DNA of 64,000 nt, taken from assembly GCA_007115705.1 (NCBI GenBank), contig QXEO01002089.1, positions 62,001 to 126,000 of the forward strand, read 5' to 3'. The DNA is from Dactylis glomerata. Lineage: Eukaryota > Streptophyta > Magnoliopsida > Poales > Poaceae. A program made the translations under genes and the position numbers. This document shows, piece by piece, positions 42,879 to 55,391 of the stretch. The notes under the pieces were generated by a model. That model was not told the origin of the DNA. It worked only from the letters and a program-made list of their open reading frames with translations, and did not search any database. Each line of letters starts with the position of its first letter. Within the stretch, counting starts at the first letter, position 1.

Positions 42879-45459
42879 AGCATCCCCAAGCTTAACTCCT
42901 GCTCGTCCTCGAGTAGGTAAGTGATAACAAAAGAATAATTTTTGAGGTGACATGCACCTACACAATCTTGATCATATATGTAAGCATTTGTGAGCTGGGA
43001 TCATAAGAACTTAAAACATGGACATGAAGATGTAATCATGACAATAAGAACTTAGCAACCATGTTGTAAATATGCAAATGAACACAAACAAAAGATCATG
43101 ATAATGAAACAATGAAAGTCAAACGTGTGTTCAAATCATAAGGAAAAACATACAAGTGGTTTTTAGCTTGTCCTTTAAAGAGAGCAAAACATAAATGCAT
43201 AGGACACCTCAAAGTTTAAGAGGGCGACTAGATACAAATAATTTAAGAACAACTGAAACCAATCATCATGAATCAATTAATGAACTTTGGGACAATGCAT
43301 ATCACACTAAGAATGACAACTATGCTCTCTTAATGGTGCATAAAGAAAGAAGGTGGTGACTCAACATAAAAGTAAAAGAAAGACCCTTCGCAGAGGGAAG
43401 CAGTGATTGAGCATGTGCTAGAGCTTTTCATTTGTAAAACAGAGAGATAAAAAATTGGTTTTGAGAGGTGGTTGTCTTTGTCAACGACTGGCAATGGGGT
43501 TCTTACTATCTTCCATACAAAAATGAAGCAAGTTTTTGAGAGAGAGATTGGCACTTTTGTGCTCTTTTATAAAGCTTGGCACTCCCCCCCACCTTTTTTT
43601 CCTTTCACAAACCATGGCTAACCGATTCCATCGGGTGCCCACCAACATTCACTTTCCATGGAGGAGTGCCTTTTTTTCTTTCTTTTTCTCTTTTTCTTTT
43701 CTTTTTGGAATAAGCAATATGGAAGATAGCAAATCCTACCACTACGTCCCCATGAGCTGAAAACAGTGTCACAAAACGAGAAGTGTTTTGAAGGTTTTTG
43801 AAAGGTAGCACATGAAAATTTACTTTGGAATGGCTTACAAATACCATGCATAGGAATTTATAGTGGACACAATGGCAAACTTTGGCTTTTAGGAGTTGGA
43901 TGCACGAGTAGAGCTCATACTCAGTACAAGGCAAGGGCTAGCAAAAGACTGGGAGCGACCAACTAAGAGAGCAATAATGGCCATAATCATGCAAAGCGAC
44001 ATTAAAAGAAGCATAAGATGGCATCAAAAGTCAAAAACTAAATGATCATGAAGGCTATTGGCAACTTTGTAAGAGTCTAACATGTGTGAGCATGCACCAA
44101 GTCAACCCAAATAAAGCATCAAGGAGAAAACCAAAATAATGCTTCCATACAATAAAAACAACGCATGATTTTTTCAAAGGCTCATTAAGCAATCTCAGTT
44201 ATTTGAGACAAGTCATGCTACAGCAAAACCACTAAGCATACTATCAAAAAGACATCAAGCATGACATGAAAAAGCCTAAGCCGCAGTCTACACAAGCTCC
44301 TTCTTGTACCACTATTTTGCACAAAGCTTTTTCTCTTTTCCCACACCATTTGAAATTTTTATAAACACCTCTTTTGATGAAAACCAATAAAGATCAGAGG
44401 CAAAAATACACCTTGATGAAAAGATATGAGAAGGTCTGAATGCAAATCAAGGCGAAAACGAAAACCAAAAGCAGTAGCAGAAAAAGAAGAACGCTCGATG
44501 AACGATAAGAGTGAAAAACTGACCGTTCTTTGCAAATAAAAACAAGTACATCTCCTCCAAAGAAAATTTGTTGGGGTCCAACCATTTATTGCAGCAAACA
44601 AACAAACTAAACTAACTAAGAAAACTAAAACAACTGACGCTCCAAGAAAAACACATAGTGCATGAAGCAATAAAAATATAGTGTTTTGAAAGGTGACCTG
44701 ATTTTTGCCGATGAAGAAGGGGGTGCCTCGGCGGCATCCCCAAGCTTTGACGCTTGTACTTCTTGGATATTTCTTGGGGTGATGCATGGGCATCCCCAAG
44801 CTTGAGCTTTTGTCCATTCTTCAACTCATCTCATCATTCTCCAATCCCTACACTTGAAAAGTTCCTTCATACAAAACTAAACACAATTCTATTAGCAACA
44901 TTAGTGCAAGCATAACATATAATCAATCCTCTATTTGCTTCAGGTTTCAACTCAAAACCACCACATATATAGCAAATACTACTGTAGCAACTTCTCTAAA
45001 AGTTCCATGATCAAAAGAACTCAAAAGAAAGCGATAAAGTGGCAAACACAAATATTGGCAGAAATCTGTCAAAACTGAACAGCTGACAAAGGTCGAATTT
45101 TTTAGGGATTTTCTGTTGCTCAAATCAAAATGTGTTCAACTAAGAAACGTTTGGATATAACCTGGGGCATATGCACAAGAAATCGCAGGTCCAAAAGATA
45201 AACAGAGAATTTTCACAAATTTTTACGGTGCAGCACCGAAAACAGTTTCAGGACAGCAACATCCCCAAATCTTTACCTCACTCAAATTAGAGGCTTCTCT
45301 TGGCACAAAAACAAAATAAACAAGATAAGGAGTGGTCATTACAGTAGTAATGACTTCCAAGACTCAAATAAAAGAAAAAGTACTGAAAAGAAAACATTGG
45401 GTTATCTCCCAAGAGTGCTTTTCTTTAACGCCTTTGAGCTAGGCGCAGAAAATTGCGAA
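42879..45459 (-). other. Noncoding interior of the 41-49 kb Gypsy element
   Basis: No frame with known domains. It contains a T-rich low-complexity run (43670-43710) and ends at the polypurine tract. RT and integrase would normally occupy this position. Confidence 0.65.
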
Positions 45460-46416
45460 TCAAGTAATATCAAGAGATGAAGCATCAAGCTCATAATTTG
45501 CTCTAAGAATAGAGTCAAAAAGTAATTTCTTTATTTTCCTAGGGAAGTGTTCCATACCTTCCTTTAGTGGGAATTGATACTTGATAGTGCCTTCCCTCAT
45601 ATCAATGATAGCACCTACAGTTCGAAGAAAAGGTCTTCCCAAAATAATAGGACATGAAGCATGGCATTCAACGTCCATAACAAGAAAATCAACGGGAACA
45701 AGGTTATTGTTAACCACAATAAGAACATCATTAATCCTTCCCAAAGGTTTCTTCTTAGCAACATCAGCAATAGGAACATCAAAATAACACTTTTCAAGCG
45801 GTGGTAAATCAAGCATGTCATAAATCTTTCTAGGCATGATAGAAATACTAGCACCTAGATCACATAAATCAGGACAATCATAACCATTAACATGCATATC
45901 AATGATGGTTTCCCAACCATCTTCTAACTTCTTGGGAACAGAGGCTTTTTGCTTCAACTTTTCATCCCTAATCTTTATGAGAGCATTGGTAATATGCTTA
46001 GTAAAAGCAATATTTAAAGAACTAGCATTGGGAGTCAAAGCAAGCTTTTGCAAGAACAAAATTACTTCAGATATATTGCAGCCATCAACATCAAAATCAT
46101 TAAAAGAAATAGAGCTATCATCTCCCACACTCAGAAAAATTTCAGCACTCTTTTGAGAAAAAGTTTTGGCAGTTTTAGGCTTTTTAACACAAGGAGTGGG
46201 AGTTTTCTCTACACCAATCAAAGTAAGAGGATTGCTATCAGTAGGAGCAACATCATTAGAGGTAGTAATTGTACATACCTTCATCTCTCTAGCCATCTCA
46301 TCTTCTCTTTCCCACCTGGCATGCAATTCCGCTAACAGTCTAATATTTTCATCAATTCCAACTTGGATAGCATTAGCGGTAGCAAAAACATTGTTCTCTT
46401 TCACATCATTAGGCAA
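45460..46416 (-). pseudogene. Gypsy retropepsin-like protease piece
   Basis: The aspartic protease pattern is YDCPDLCDLGASISIMPRKI, with DLGA in place of the usual D(T/S)G(A/S), then PLGRINDVLIVVNNNLVPVD and SCPIILGRPFLRTVGAIID. This is characteristic of the Athila clade as I know it. The frame ends at 45460 and no RT follows. It is joined to gag through two frameshifts, one near 46410 and one near 46660. Confidence 0.8.
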
Positions 46417-46678
46417 ACACTTTTAATATCAGAATTTCAACATCATGAGCAAGGCTATCAACTTTAGAAGCAAGAATATCAATTTTGCCTAACTTTTCCT
46501 CAACAGACTTGTTAAAAGCAGTTTGCTTACCGATGAAGTCCTTGAGCATTACCTCAAGCTCGGAGGGCGCGGCCCTAGTGTTGTTGTAGGAATTACCATA
46601 AGAGTTACCATAACCATTACCATTGGTAGAAGGATATGGCCTATAATTGTTACTAGCAAAAATTGCTCCTATAAGCAT
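46409..46678 (-). pseudogene. Gypsy gag C-terminal piece
   Basis: An Asn/Gly/Tyr-rich segment (SNNYRPYPSTNGNGYGNS) followed by a short coiled-coil-like helix ending VDSLAHDVEIL. It sits in the third frame, between gag and the protease piece, showing two separate frameshifts. Confidence 0.7.
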
Positions 46679-47525
46679 TGTTGTTAAAATTATTGTTTCT
46701 AATGAAATTCACATCAACTTGCTCTTCTTGAGCAACCAGAGAGGCCAAAGGAACATTATTAGGATCAACATGAGTCCTATCATTAGCAAGCATAGCCATA
46801 ATGGTATCAATCTTATCATTCAAGGAAGAGGTCTCCTCAACAGAATTTACCTTCTTACCTTGTGGAGCTCTCTCGGTGTGCCATTCAGAATAATTTACCA
46901 TCATGTTGTCAAGTAACTTCGATGCGGCGCCCAAGGTAAGGGTCATAAAAGTGCCTCCAGCAGCTGAATCAAGTAGGTTCCTCGAAGAAAAATTCAGTCT
47001 TGCATAAAAAGTTTGGATAATCATCCAAGTAGTCAGTCCATGAGTGGGGCAATTCTTTATCATAGATTTCATTCTTTCCCAAGCTTGAGCAACATGTTCA
47101 TTATCAAACTGAGTAAACTTCATAATATTGCTGCGCAAAGCTATAATCTTAGCAGGAGGATAGTATCTACCAATAAAAGCATCCTTACACTTAGCCCATG
47201 AATCAATACTATTCTTAGTCAAAGACAGCAACCAATCTTTAGCTTTTCCTCTCAAGGAAAAAGGAAACAACTTGAGCTTAATAATATCACTATCAACATC
47301 CTTATATTTCTGCATCTCACATAGCTCAACAAAATTGTTGAGATGAGCTACAACATCTTCAGTACTAGCACCAGAAAATTGCTCTTTCATAACAAGGTTC
47401 AATAAAGCAGGCTTAATCTCATAAAAGTTTGCAGCAGTAGCAGGTAGTGCAATAGGAGTACAGATAAAATCACCATTGTTTGTGCTAGTAAATTCACACA
47501 ACTTAGTATTTTCAGGATTGGCCAT
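46653..47525 (-). pseudogene. Gypsy gag (retrotrans_gag)
   Basis: It starts at ATG 47525 (MANPENTKLCEF), about 170 bp inside the primer site. The capsid core is clear: FSGASTEDVVAHLNNFVELC, KLKLFPFSLRGKAKDWLLSL, then FIGRYYPPAKIIALRSNIMK and FDNEHVAQAWERMKSMIKNC. It breaks in the Asn-rich segment at 46653. The frame is also open upstream into the LTR, but the ATG with gag homology is the sensible start. Confidence 0.82.
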
Positions 47526-47691
47526 TTCAGCAAAACAAAAGTAAACAAGTAAAAAACAGCTACCAAGGATTCTAAATTTTTTGGGTTTTTGATATAAAAA
47601 TGATGCAGGTAAAATAAATAAAGCAAAGCAAAGCAAGAACAAAGTAAAGGATGTGTGTGCGAAAAACTCCCCTCGCAGAAGTCTTCTCTTC

Positions 47692-47708
47692 CTCCCCGGC
47701 AACGGCGC
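47692..47708 (-). other. Primer binding site, tRNA-Asp type
   Basis: Minus strand TGGCGCCGTTGCCGGGG lies 12 bases inside the 5' LTR. This is the priming site known for Athila-type and several Triticeae Gypsy elements. Confidence 0.8.
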
Positions 47709-47720
47709 CAGAAAAGAGCT

Positions 47721-49388
47721 TGATTGCTGGGATGATGGCGCCAGAAAAGTGTTGGTGCCTAGTTGAATGTCCAGCCCGTTGGGAACCCCAAGAGGAAGGT
47801 ATGATGAATACAACCGCAAGATTTTCCCTCAGTTAAGAAACCAAGGTTTATCGATCAGGAGAGGAGAGACAGCGACGACTGAAGGTGATGCTTGCTAGTT
47901 TGCGATAGCAGCGGACAATTTATATATGGCGCCTAGTCCAAGCTTTGCTTGCTAGCTGCAATGTGGAACCTGCACACACACAAACAAATACTTTGCTCCC
48001 AACTTACGATGAGGTTGTCAATCTCACCGGTTTGCTTGAAACAAAGGTTATGAGTGTATTGAGTGGAAAGCAATATAGTATGCAAGTAAAATAAACAGTG
48101 CGAGAAAAGTAAACAGGTGATAGCAATATGATGTAAATAGGACCGGGGTCCACAGTTCACTAGTGGTGTCTCTCCATAGATAAAATAACACATGCTGGGT
48201 AAACAAATTACAGTTGGGCAATTGATAGAATAAAGATAAACGTGATATGTCAAGAAGATCACTATGAGATTTACTCTGGGCATTACAACAAAATACATAG
48301 ACCGCCATCCAACTGCATCTATGACTAATAATCCACTCCCGGGGATATCAATCCGAACACCCCAAAAGTATTAAGTTGCGAACAACAGATAATTGCATTA
48401 AGCAAAGTGTGTAATGTAAACAAAGCATATGCCCTCGAGCATATGAATGTTGTTTTCTCCCTAGTAGAAACAGCACATCTACCACCTTAGAGGTTTCTGT
48501 CACTCCCCCAGGTGAAATAGAGGCATGAACCCACTATCGAGCATAAATACCCCCTCTTGGAGTCACTAGCAACTACTCGGCCAAGATAGCTACTAACAAC
48601 GGAGAGCATGCAAGATCATAAACAACATAGAGATAACAAAAGATATAATTCAGTACAGCAACTTAATCATAAACACCAATATTCATCGGATCCCAACAAA
48701 CCAACATCATAGAATTACATAACGGTGATCTCAATCATGTAGGGCAGCTCATGAGATCTAAACATGAAGCACATGGTGGAGAAGACAACCATCTAGCTAC
48801 TGCTATGGACCCATAGTCCAAGGTAGACTACTCACTCATCACTCCGGAGGCAAGCATGGCGATGAAGAAGACATCCGATGGCGATTCCCCTCTCCGGCAG
48901 GGTGCCAGGAAGAGCTTCTGGACCCTCCCGATCTTCGGGTCGACGGTGGCGGCGGATCGCGATGTGTTCTGGAAATCTGATCGGGTCCTTAGGTTTTTTC
49001 CGTCGGGGGGTCTTTATAGGTGAAGGGTCGATGTCAGAGGAGGGACCAGGCACCCTCACACATGGGTTGCGCGGCCAAGGGCCTGGCCGCGCCAGCCCTA
49101 TGTGTGGGGCCCTGGTGGCCCCTCTCCGTCTCTCCTTCAGATTTCTGGAAGCTTCCGGGTAAAATAAGACTTCAGGAACTTGTCTCGTCCAATTCCGAGA
49201 ATATTTCCTGTGTATCACTTCTGAAACACAAAAATAGCAGAAAACAGGAAACTGGCACTGTGGCACTTGTTAATAGGTTAGTTCCGGAAAATGCATAAAA
49301 GTGCCACTAAGTGTAACGAAACAATAGGCAAATGGTGTAAAAACAAGCATGGAGCATCAAAAATTATAGATACGTTTGAGACGTATCA
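47721..49388 (-). repeat. 5' LTR of the 41-49 kb Gypsy element
   Basis: The same length (1668 bp) as the partner, with about 32 differences, mostly transitions. Confidence 0.92.
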
Positions 49389-49587
49389 GTAGCACATCTA
49401 CAACCTTAGAAGTTATTGTCACTCTCCCAGATTACTAGAGGCATGAACCCACTATCGAGCATAAATACTCCCTCTTGGAGTTACAAGCATCTACTTGGCC
49501 AAAGTATCTACTAGCAACGGAGAGCATGCAAGATCATAAATAATATAGACATGATAGATCAATAATCAACTTGATATAGTACTCAAT
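49389..49587 (-). repeat. Older Gypsy LTR, right fragment
   Basis: After the duplicated GTAGC it continues the old LTR of 40506-41210 (ACATCTACAACCTTAGAAG, matching 41967 onward). It is cut at 49587 by the next element, so the rest of this old LTR would lie beyond the window. Confidence 0.78.
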
Positions 49588-52500
49588 TGTCACGACCCAG
49601 GATTTTATCAAATTCTGGGGAAATTTTTTCGCTTTTGTATTGTTTGAGATGATTTAATTTTCACAGGGATTTAAAACTTTTGAGCCTATTTGAAAGCTTT
49701 ATTAGAAAACTATTTTGAACCCTCTATTGTTTTCTCAAAGATTTCTCTGCAAGCTTGCTTGCCAAAGAAAAGTCTTACAAAGTGTTTTATAAAGCTTCTT
49801 TGCCAAAGGATTGTTTGAAAAGTATATTTCAAAAACTATCTTATAAAGGCCTTTCTCTGATTTTAAAAAGGGACTATTCAAAATCCAATTTCTATTTGCA
49901 TTATGCAAATAAAAGCCCTTGGCCAATTCATATGGTTTTTATGGAAAGTTGTTTTAATTATAAAAACTTGTTTATTACTGTTCTGTATGGTTACTTTGAA
50001 TTATTGAAACTTTGCAAAGTTGGTTTGGATCGATTTGGATCAAATTTGAAGAGTGTATAAAGGAATAAAGAAAAACAGAAAAAGGAAAAGAAGAAAGAAA
50101 AATAAAAATTTAAAAGGACCCCGGGGAAGCCTTTCGGCCCAGCTTTAGAAGCAGCCCGCGGCCCAGGAAGCCCCTCCCCGAACCGTTACTCTCTCCCTCG
50201 CTGACAGGTGGGGCCACCATGTCAGACCCTTCTTCCCCGTCAATCACTCCCTCTCCCTCTCTCGTTACTGGAAACGGCCGGAGTTTACTCCCCCCTCTTA
50301 ATCCCCATTAACCCTGCCCGTTTCGATCTCTCACTGCACCTATAAGAAGCCCTCGCTTTCCTCTCCCTCTCCCCTTTTCCCTCTCCCGATAGCGCCGTCA
50401 GGCTGGCAAAATTCCTCGCCGGAGTCCGCAGTATCTGCGGGTATACCCGGACGATTCCGACGTCGACGGTGAGCCGAGCCCCTCCTCTCCTAGCCCATTC
50501 CCTTTCTTCTACTCTGGCGCACCTCCTCATGCCCTCGGTACAATTTCTTTCGCAGGGAATCAAGCTCGGCATCACGAACCCGAAGCACCCTGCCGCCCTG
50601 CACGTCTCCAGCCGACCCTCCCCACCTTCTCTGGAAGAAATCGACGACGACGACCACGCATTCGACATCACCGTGACCAACTGCACCCCGTTCACTTGTT
50701 CCCCAGCCTCGGGAAGGCCCAGAACGCCGCCGGAGTCACCTACCTGGCCGCAACCTCGCCGGCAACTCACCGGAAACCTAGCCACTGTGAGCACTCCCTC
50801 CCTTTCATCTACGCCCGTTAGATCTTGATCGAACGTCCCCGAAAGAATCACTTAAACGAAAAGGTATCTATCAATCCTAGCCGCTCGGATCACTTTAGAT
50901 CCAACGCACCAGAAGCGTGATCCACCCGAATCGGTACAGACCAATCAGAATCTGCCAAGTGTCGATCTCTGGTTCAAACAGAAGTTCGATTTAGATTTTC
51001 AAACCAGATTTGGATTCAATCTTCAAAAATTCATATCTCGCGTTCTGTAGATCCAAAATTAGCAAACAAGGTACCGTTGGAATCCTTGAAACCTGTAGAA
51101 CCCATTAGCCCAATAAAATCTTATATTTTATGGGTCCAATTTGAAACTAATTTCAAATTGGGTTTGAACCTTCTATTTGTTTGTTTAATTCATATCTATT
51201 GAACCAGGTATCCAAAAATTACAATTTTGTAGTCTTTGGAAAGCCCTTGACCTGTAGAACACCCTAGGATCAAGAAAACCCAGATTTGATACGTGCACAC
51301 ACCTTGTGCATTCAAATCTTCTCAAATCACAAATTTGGCCATATCTTGAGTTCTAAAATTTATTTTAGAATGAATCCAATTGCAGTAGCCTTGTTTTACT
51401 GCAAGCTATCCAGTAGCATCACTCCCATATTTTTGGAACCAGTTCACAATTACTCAATTCTAATATGAGGATCTAAGTAAATTCCACTATAGGATCAAAA
51501 CTACTTCTTTAGGATTATTACTTTCTACCTAGTGAACCTTGATCATCCCTAGACATCATTGTTGTCTGAACAATATCTTGACCAAGATCATATCTACTTA
51601 GGCCTATCTTATCTTGATCACACATATTCAAGTTACAATAGTGTTGCTTGAGTAAAGTGTGATACATCTCAATCATAGTTACTATTCTTGCTATCTTGTG
51701 GTGTTAATCTAATCAACACTTTAGCACCTATCCAATATTTCATGTATCCAATAGAAACCCTAAACCACAATCTCAATTGTTATCTACCCATACTCAATCC
51801 TTTATCCATTAGATCTTGATTTCATATGTAGGATTATTCAATTAACAAATGAGTTAATTGAGTAAATCAACATATCATCAACCCTTATCCAAGCCTATAT
51901 GTAACATGTACTATCTTGAGGAAGTGTCATCACACTTTATCTAGTAGTGTTAAGTTGCATCATTCTGAACCCATGTGAATCTATTCACGTACCTTGCCTG
52001 ATTCATATATGTACTCGAATTGCAATTGTGCTACTTGAGTAGAATATGAATTCATCTAAACCCTATTTTGTTAATGTGGTATTGTTATAACCCATACCAT
52101 AGTATGTGTTGTACACCATGTTGACCAATAAACCATTTGAGCCATGTCCCCAAATATCAATCATTCATACCCAATCCAATGCCTACTTAGTTTTGTTCAC
52201 GTGTATTGAACTATTCAAATTGCAAATGTGCTAATTGAGTACTTCAAGCATTCTTAAAAATCTAGTTTTGTGCCTAAGTGTGATACATGCTATTTAAGGA
52301 ATAAATGTTGTTACACTTATTCAAATAGTAAATTGGTTACACTATCCCACACTTATGTGACCTGTTTCACATGAGCTAATCTGAAACTCTCTCATGCTTT
52401 GATAAAGCATAAAAACTTCACCATTTATATCTTGCCTAGACCAAATCATCTCCCCAATCATATTGATCTCTCCCAACTAAGCTCTCCAATTCATATCTCC

Positions 52501-54003
52501 CAATTCATGATCATTTACCATATCCTTCTTGTCATAACATCTCAGCAAATCAATTTGTTAAACTAACACCCTTCAATTGTTTGAAATTATTTGATTGAGC
52601 TTGTATGGTGTGTTTATGTTATGCTATTTCTTGTGCTATAGTTGTGCGAAGAGTTACGTGCCTAGTTGAGAGAAGGAAAGCGTCTTGTTCTTCAGAAAGG
52701 CAAGTGACACACATGCCCCTTACCCATTTTACTTATGCATTAGTTATTCACCTCTTGTAGTATGCATGATAGGTGTTTTACTCCACTGTTTTATCAAATG
52801 CTTAGATCCCAGTAGTGTGTAGCTACCCCCCTCAAACCCCACCTGATAGGATGCTAAGTACTTTGTTAACTTTGATGCTATGCTAAGATCACTTGAAAAG
52901 TGTTTTGTGAAAAGTTAAGAACTTCAACTAAAATGAAACACCTGGGTGGAATGGTTTGATAAGATGAGGTGAGGTAGGTGGGTTACGGGGACGCAAGCCT
53001 CATAAGAGGATGTGGGAACCGAACACCGCTCGGGATGGCCACCCAGGAATAAAGAGATGGCTATGTCTTCCATGCTTATTGTACTTCCAGTGCAGCCTTA
53101 TGACATTATGGGCTCTGTCTTGACTGATTAGAATGTGGGAGTGCAACTAGGTGCAAGAATACGGTGGTAGAAAAATTATAGGTTGGGAACGGCTCTTGCC
53201 AGTTAGTTGCCCTCTCCTTCTAAAAGGTCTCGTTTCAATTCATGTATGGGCATGAAATGAATCGTAAGGTGAAAGTGCACAACCCTTGCAAGGTGTTTTA
53301 AATCTAATCGATTAGCCGAGTCCTCGGTTATGGGCAATTGAGTCTCTAGACATGGAATGTACGGAATAATCTCATCACCGATTCTGAATGATTAAAATCT
53401 ACCTAGAAACCCCTAGGTAGGAACTAAGGTCCATACACTCCGAGGGGTGGTGGTACCTGAGGTTCCAGCTTTGTCGAATCTCGCCCGGTGCTACATGCCT
53501 AGCTAGTATGTGGTTATTGGGGGTTATCTCGACCCTTGAAAAATATATAACTTTGAAGGTTTTACTTTAAGAAAGAACTATAGGATAAAATTGGCTTTAT
53601 GCAAAATCAGCCTGTGAGATCCACCAGCCAAATACACATGTAGATAGGCTCCTCACAACAGCCACCAATTATGTGTCATTTGCCAGTACATCATTGTACT
53701 GACCCCTATGGGGCTGCATATTCAACGTGCAGGTTTTTACTTCGAGTAAGGAACCAGGATTAGGATCTCGAGCTTACATTCCAACATGACTGCCTGTGGC
53801 ACGTGCTGAAGATGGAGGCTCCTTGCCACTTTGCCATTTCCGCTGTGTAAATTGTAAGATTTATGTACTTTGTATCTGGATCCGTGTTGTAATCTTGATA
53901 CTATGCAATGAATATTTCATTTTGTACTGTGGTGCTATCATTGATCCAGGGAATAGCACATAACACAGATGTTCCACCTTGTTCTCAAGGTTGGGGCGTT
54001 ACA
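49588..54003 (+). repeat. 5' LTR, 4.4 kb
   Basis: Longer than the element's interior. It contains a TATA-like CTATAAGAAG at 50340, a GC-rich leader to about 50820, and a long AT-rich rest with no frame of note. The small frames at 49755 and 50469 recur in the 3' LTR and look noncoding. Confidence 0.88.
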
Positions 54004-54006
54004 GAA

Positions 54007-54019
54007 TGGTATCAGAGCA
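54007..54019 (+). other. Primer binding site, initiator tRNA-Met type
   Basis: TGGTATCAGAGCA, three bases after the LTR end; the standard plant LTR retrotransposon primer site. Confidence 0.9.
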
Positions 54020-54212
54020 TAGTGTTGCCTGTAGGATCGAGACCCTAGGTTTGGACTAGACTAGGAAACCCAAAAATGATATCAAATGGATATCATTACG
54101 CTTAGGATGTGTTTTGAAAATTTTGTTGCATTTAATTTCAGTTTGCTTCATTCTTTCTCGTAAGGCTTACCACTTTCATTTTACTTACACTGTTTTTCTT
54201 TCAAAATTTTAG

Positions 54213-54983
54213 ATGACGTTCACCAAGCTGAAGATCCCCTTTGACGATGATGAGGAGCTGTTTAGTGATCAGCTATCTCGCCTTTCTCGGATGCTGAACC
54301 TGTCACCTCCCACTTTCCGTGGCAGAGTGATACCTTGTGTGGTTCCCGAGATCGTCCGCTGGGAGATTGAGACCAGGATTGAAGGTCGCACCATTGGTAC
54401 TCCCACTGAGACAGTGGTGTACTCGAGGATGTACCCTGGTTGGGAGACTGGTGTCATGATGGCCATGGAGGAGGCACTAGCCCGCATATGTGGTATGTAC
54501 GTCCAGGAGATTTCAGAGTTAGACAATTCCATCTACCAGTTTGGGAGGCGTAACCACGAGGGATGGGCCTTGAGGACTCCAGGGCGCCGTGAGGACTTGC
54601 CATGGACTGAGATGCAGTTAGAGGACATGGGATCCTATGCTTTCAACTTGGAGGACATGCTACGCCACGAGATGGATGCCACAGATGATGCCAAGTACCA
54701 GCTTAAGGAGAAAGATGAGAAGATAGATCAGCTAGAGAGCACGATAGAGAAGCTGAAGGAGAAGAACAAAACACTTGAGGCTACCAATGATAAACTGTCA
54801 GGTAAGGTTGAGGATCAGGAGGCCCAGATTGTAGGCTTTCGAGGACAGTGCATTTATCTTCACAAGGACCTGATGAAGTACAAGCCCTGGCCGCCCAAGA
54901 AAGGAACGACCTCTACTGAAGAGAAGAAGGAGTCTACCTCAGAGCTGATAGGAGCAGAGCCTGAGAAGTTGGAGCCTTGCTAG
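54213..54983 (+). CDS. Coiled-coil protein of the pol-less element (unknown family)
   Basis: A 256-codon ATG frame about 190 bp after the primer site, where gag would start. The N-terminal 150 residues are globular-looking (LSRLSRMLNLSPPTFRGRVI, WEIETRIEGRTIG). A strong heptad region then runs through YQLKEKDEKIDQLESTIEKL and the following repeats. After the TAG at 54981-54983 the same frame stays open for 36 codons, with a basic VVKRRKTGN patch, to a TAG at 55092-55094. I do not recognise a known gag fold. It may be a divergent capsid or an element-specific partner protein. The position and intact frame favour a real gene. Confidence 0.6.
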   Translation: MTFTKLKIPFDDDEELFSDQLSRLSRMLNLSPPTFRGRVIPCVVPEIVRWEIETRIEGRTIGTPTETVVYSRMYPGWETGVMMAMEEALARICGMYVQEISELDNSIYQFGRRNHEGWALRTPGRREDLPWTEMQLEDMGSYAFNLEDMLRHEMDATDDAKYQLKEKDEKIDQLESTIEKLKEKNKTLEATNDKLSGKVEDQEAQIVGFRGQCIYLHKDLMKYKPWPPKKGTTSTEEKKESTSELIGAEPEKLEPC

Positions 54984-55391
54984 CCCACAGTAGAGGAGGA
55001 TGCCGTGGAGAAGACCCCTGCAGCGCCACCTAGCCCTGTGGTGAAGCGACGCAAGACAGGGAACACTAGAGCGTATCTTGCACAATTCAAGTAGTGAGAC
55101 CTCCACGTTATGTAATAAATCGACGATCTTGTAATGGTTAGTCATGCCACCTAGTGGAATGACCCCTTTTCAGACCTTGTTTTCCTAAAACTTGTAGTTG
55201 ACTTGTTGTGCTTGAGGATCTATGTTTGATGTGATTGTCTATGCTATCGAGTGCTGATTGCAATGCTTGTTTTAATTTTGTAGAAATGTGTTTTCTTTTA
55301 AACCTGCTTTGTTTGGGTAGGATTTCCCTTAGATCTTTTCTGTCTAACCCTTATCTATGCTAAGACTTAAACCTGTCCTAAACCCAAACAG

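Larger units (their letters stand above)
41211..49388 (-). mobile_element. Gypsy element with gag and protease only (Athila-clade type, possibly Sabrina-like)
   Basis: Two LTRs of 1668 bp each (41211-42878 and 47721-49388) are flanked by GTAGC (41206-41210 and 49389-49393). The primer site on the minus strand, TGGCGCCGTTGCCGGGG (about 47692-47708), matches tRNA-Asp priming known for this group. The polypurine tract GCTTGGGGATGC borders the 41211 LTR. The 4.8 kb interior encodes gag and an aspartic protease, then 2.6 kb without any coding sequence; RT and integrase are missing. I count about 32 LTR differences by eye (near 1.9%). The family name is from memory. Confidence 0.93.

Noticed and set aside
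49755..50060. 101-codon frame in the large LTR, repeated at 58100-58405
   Set aside because: It is present twice only because the LTR is duplicated; it is AT-rich with no motif and lies upstream of the LTR TATA box.
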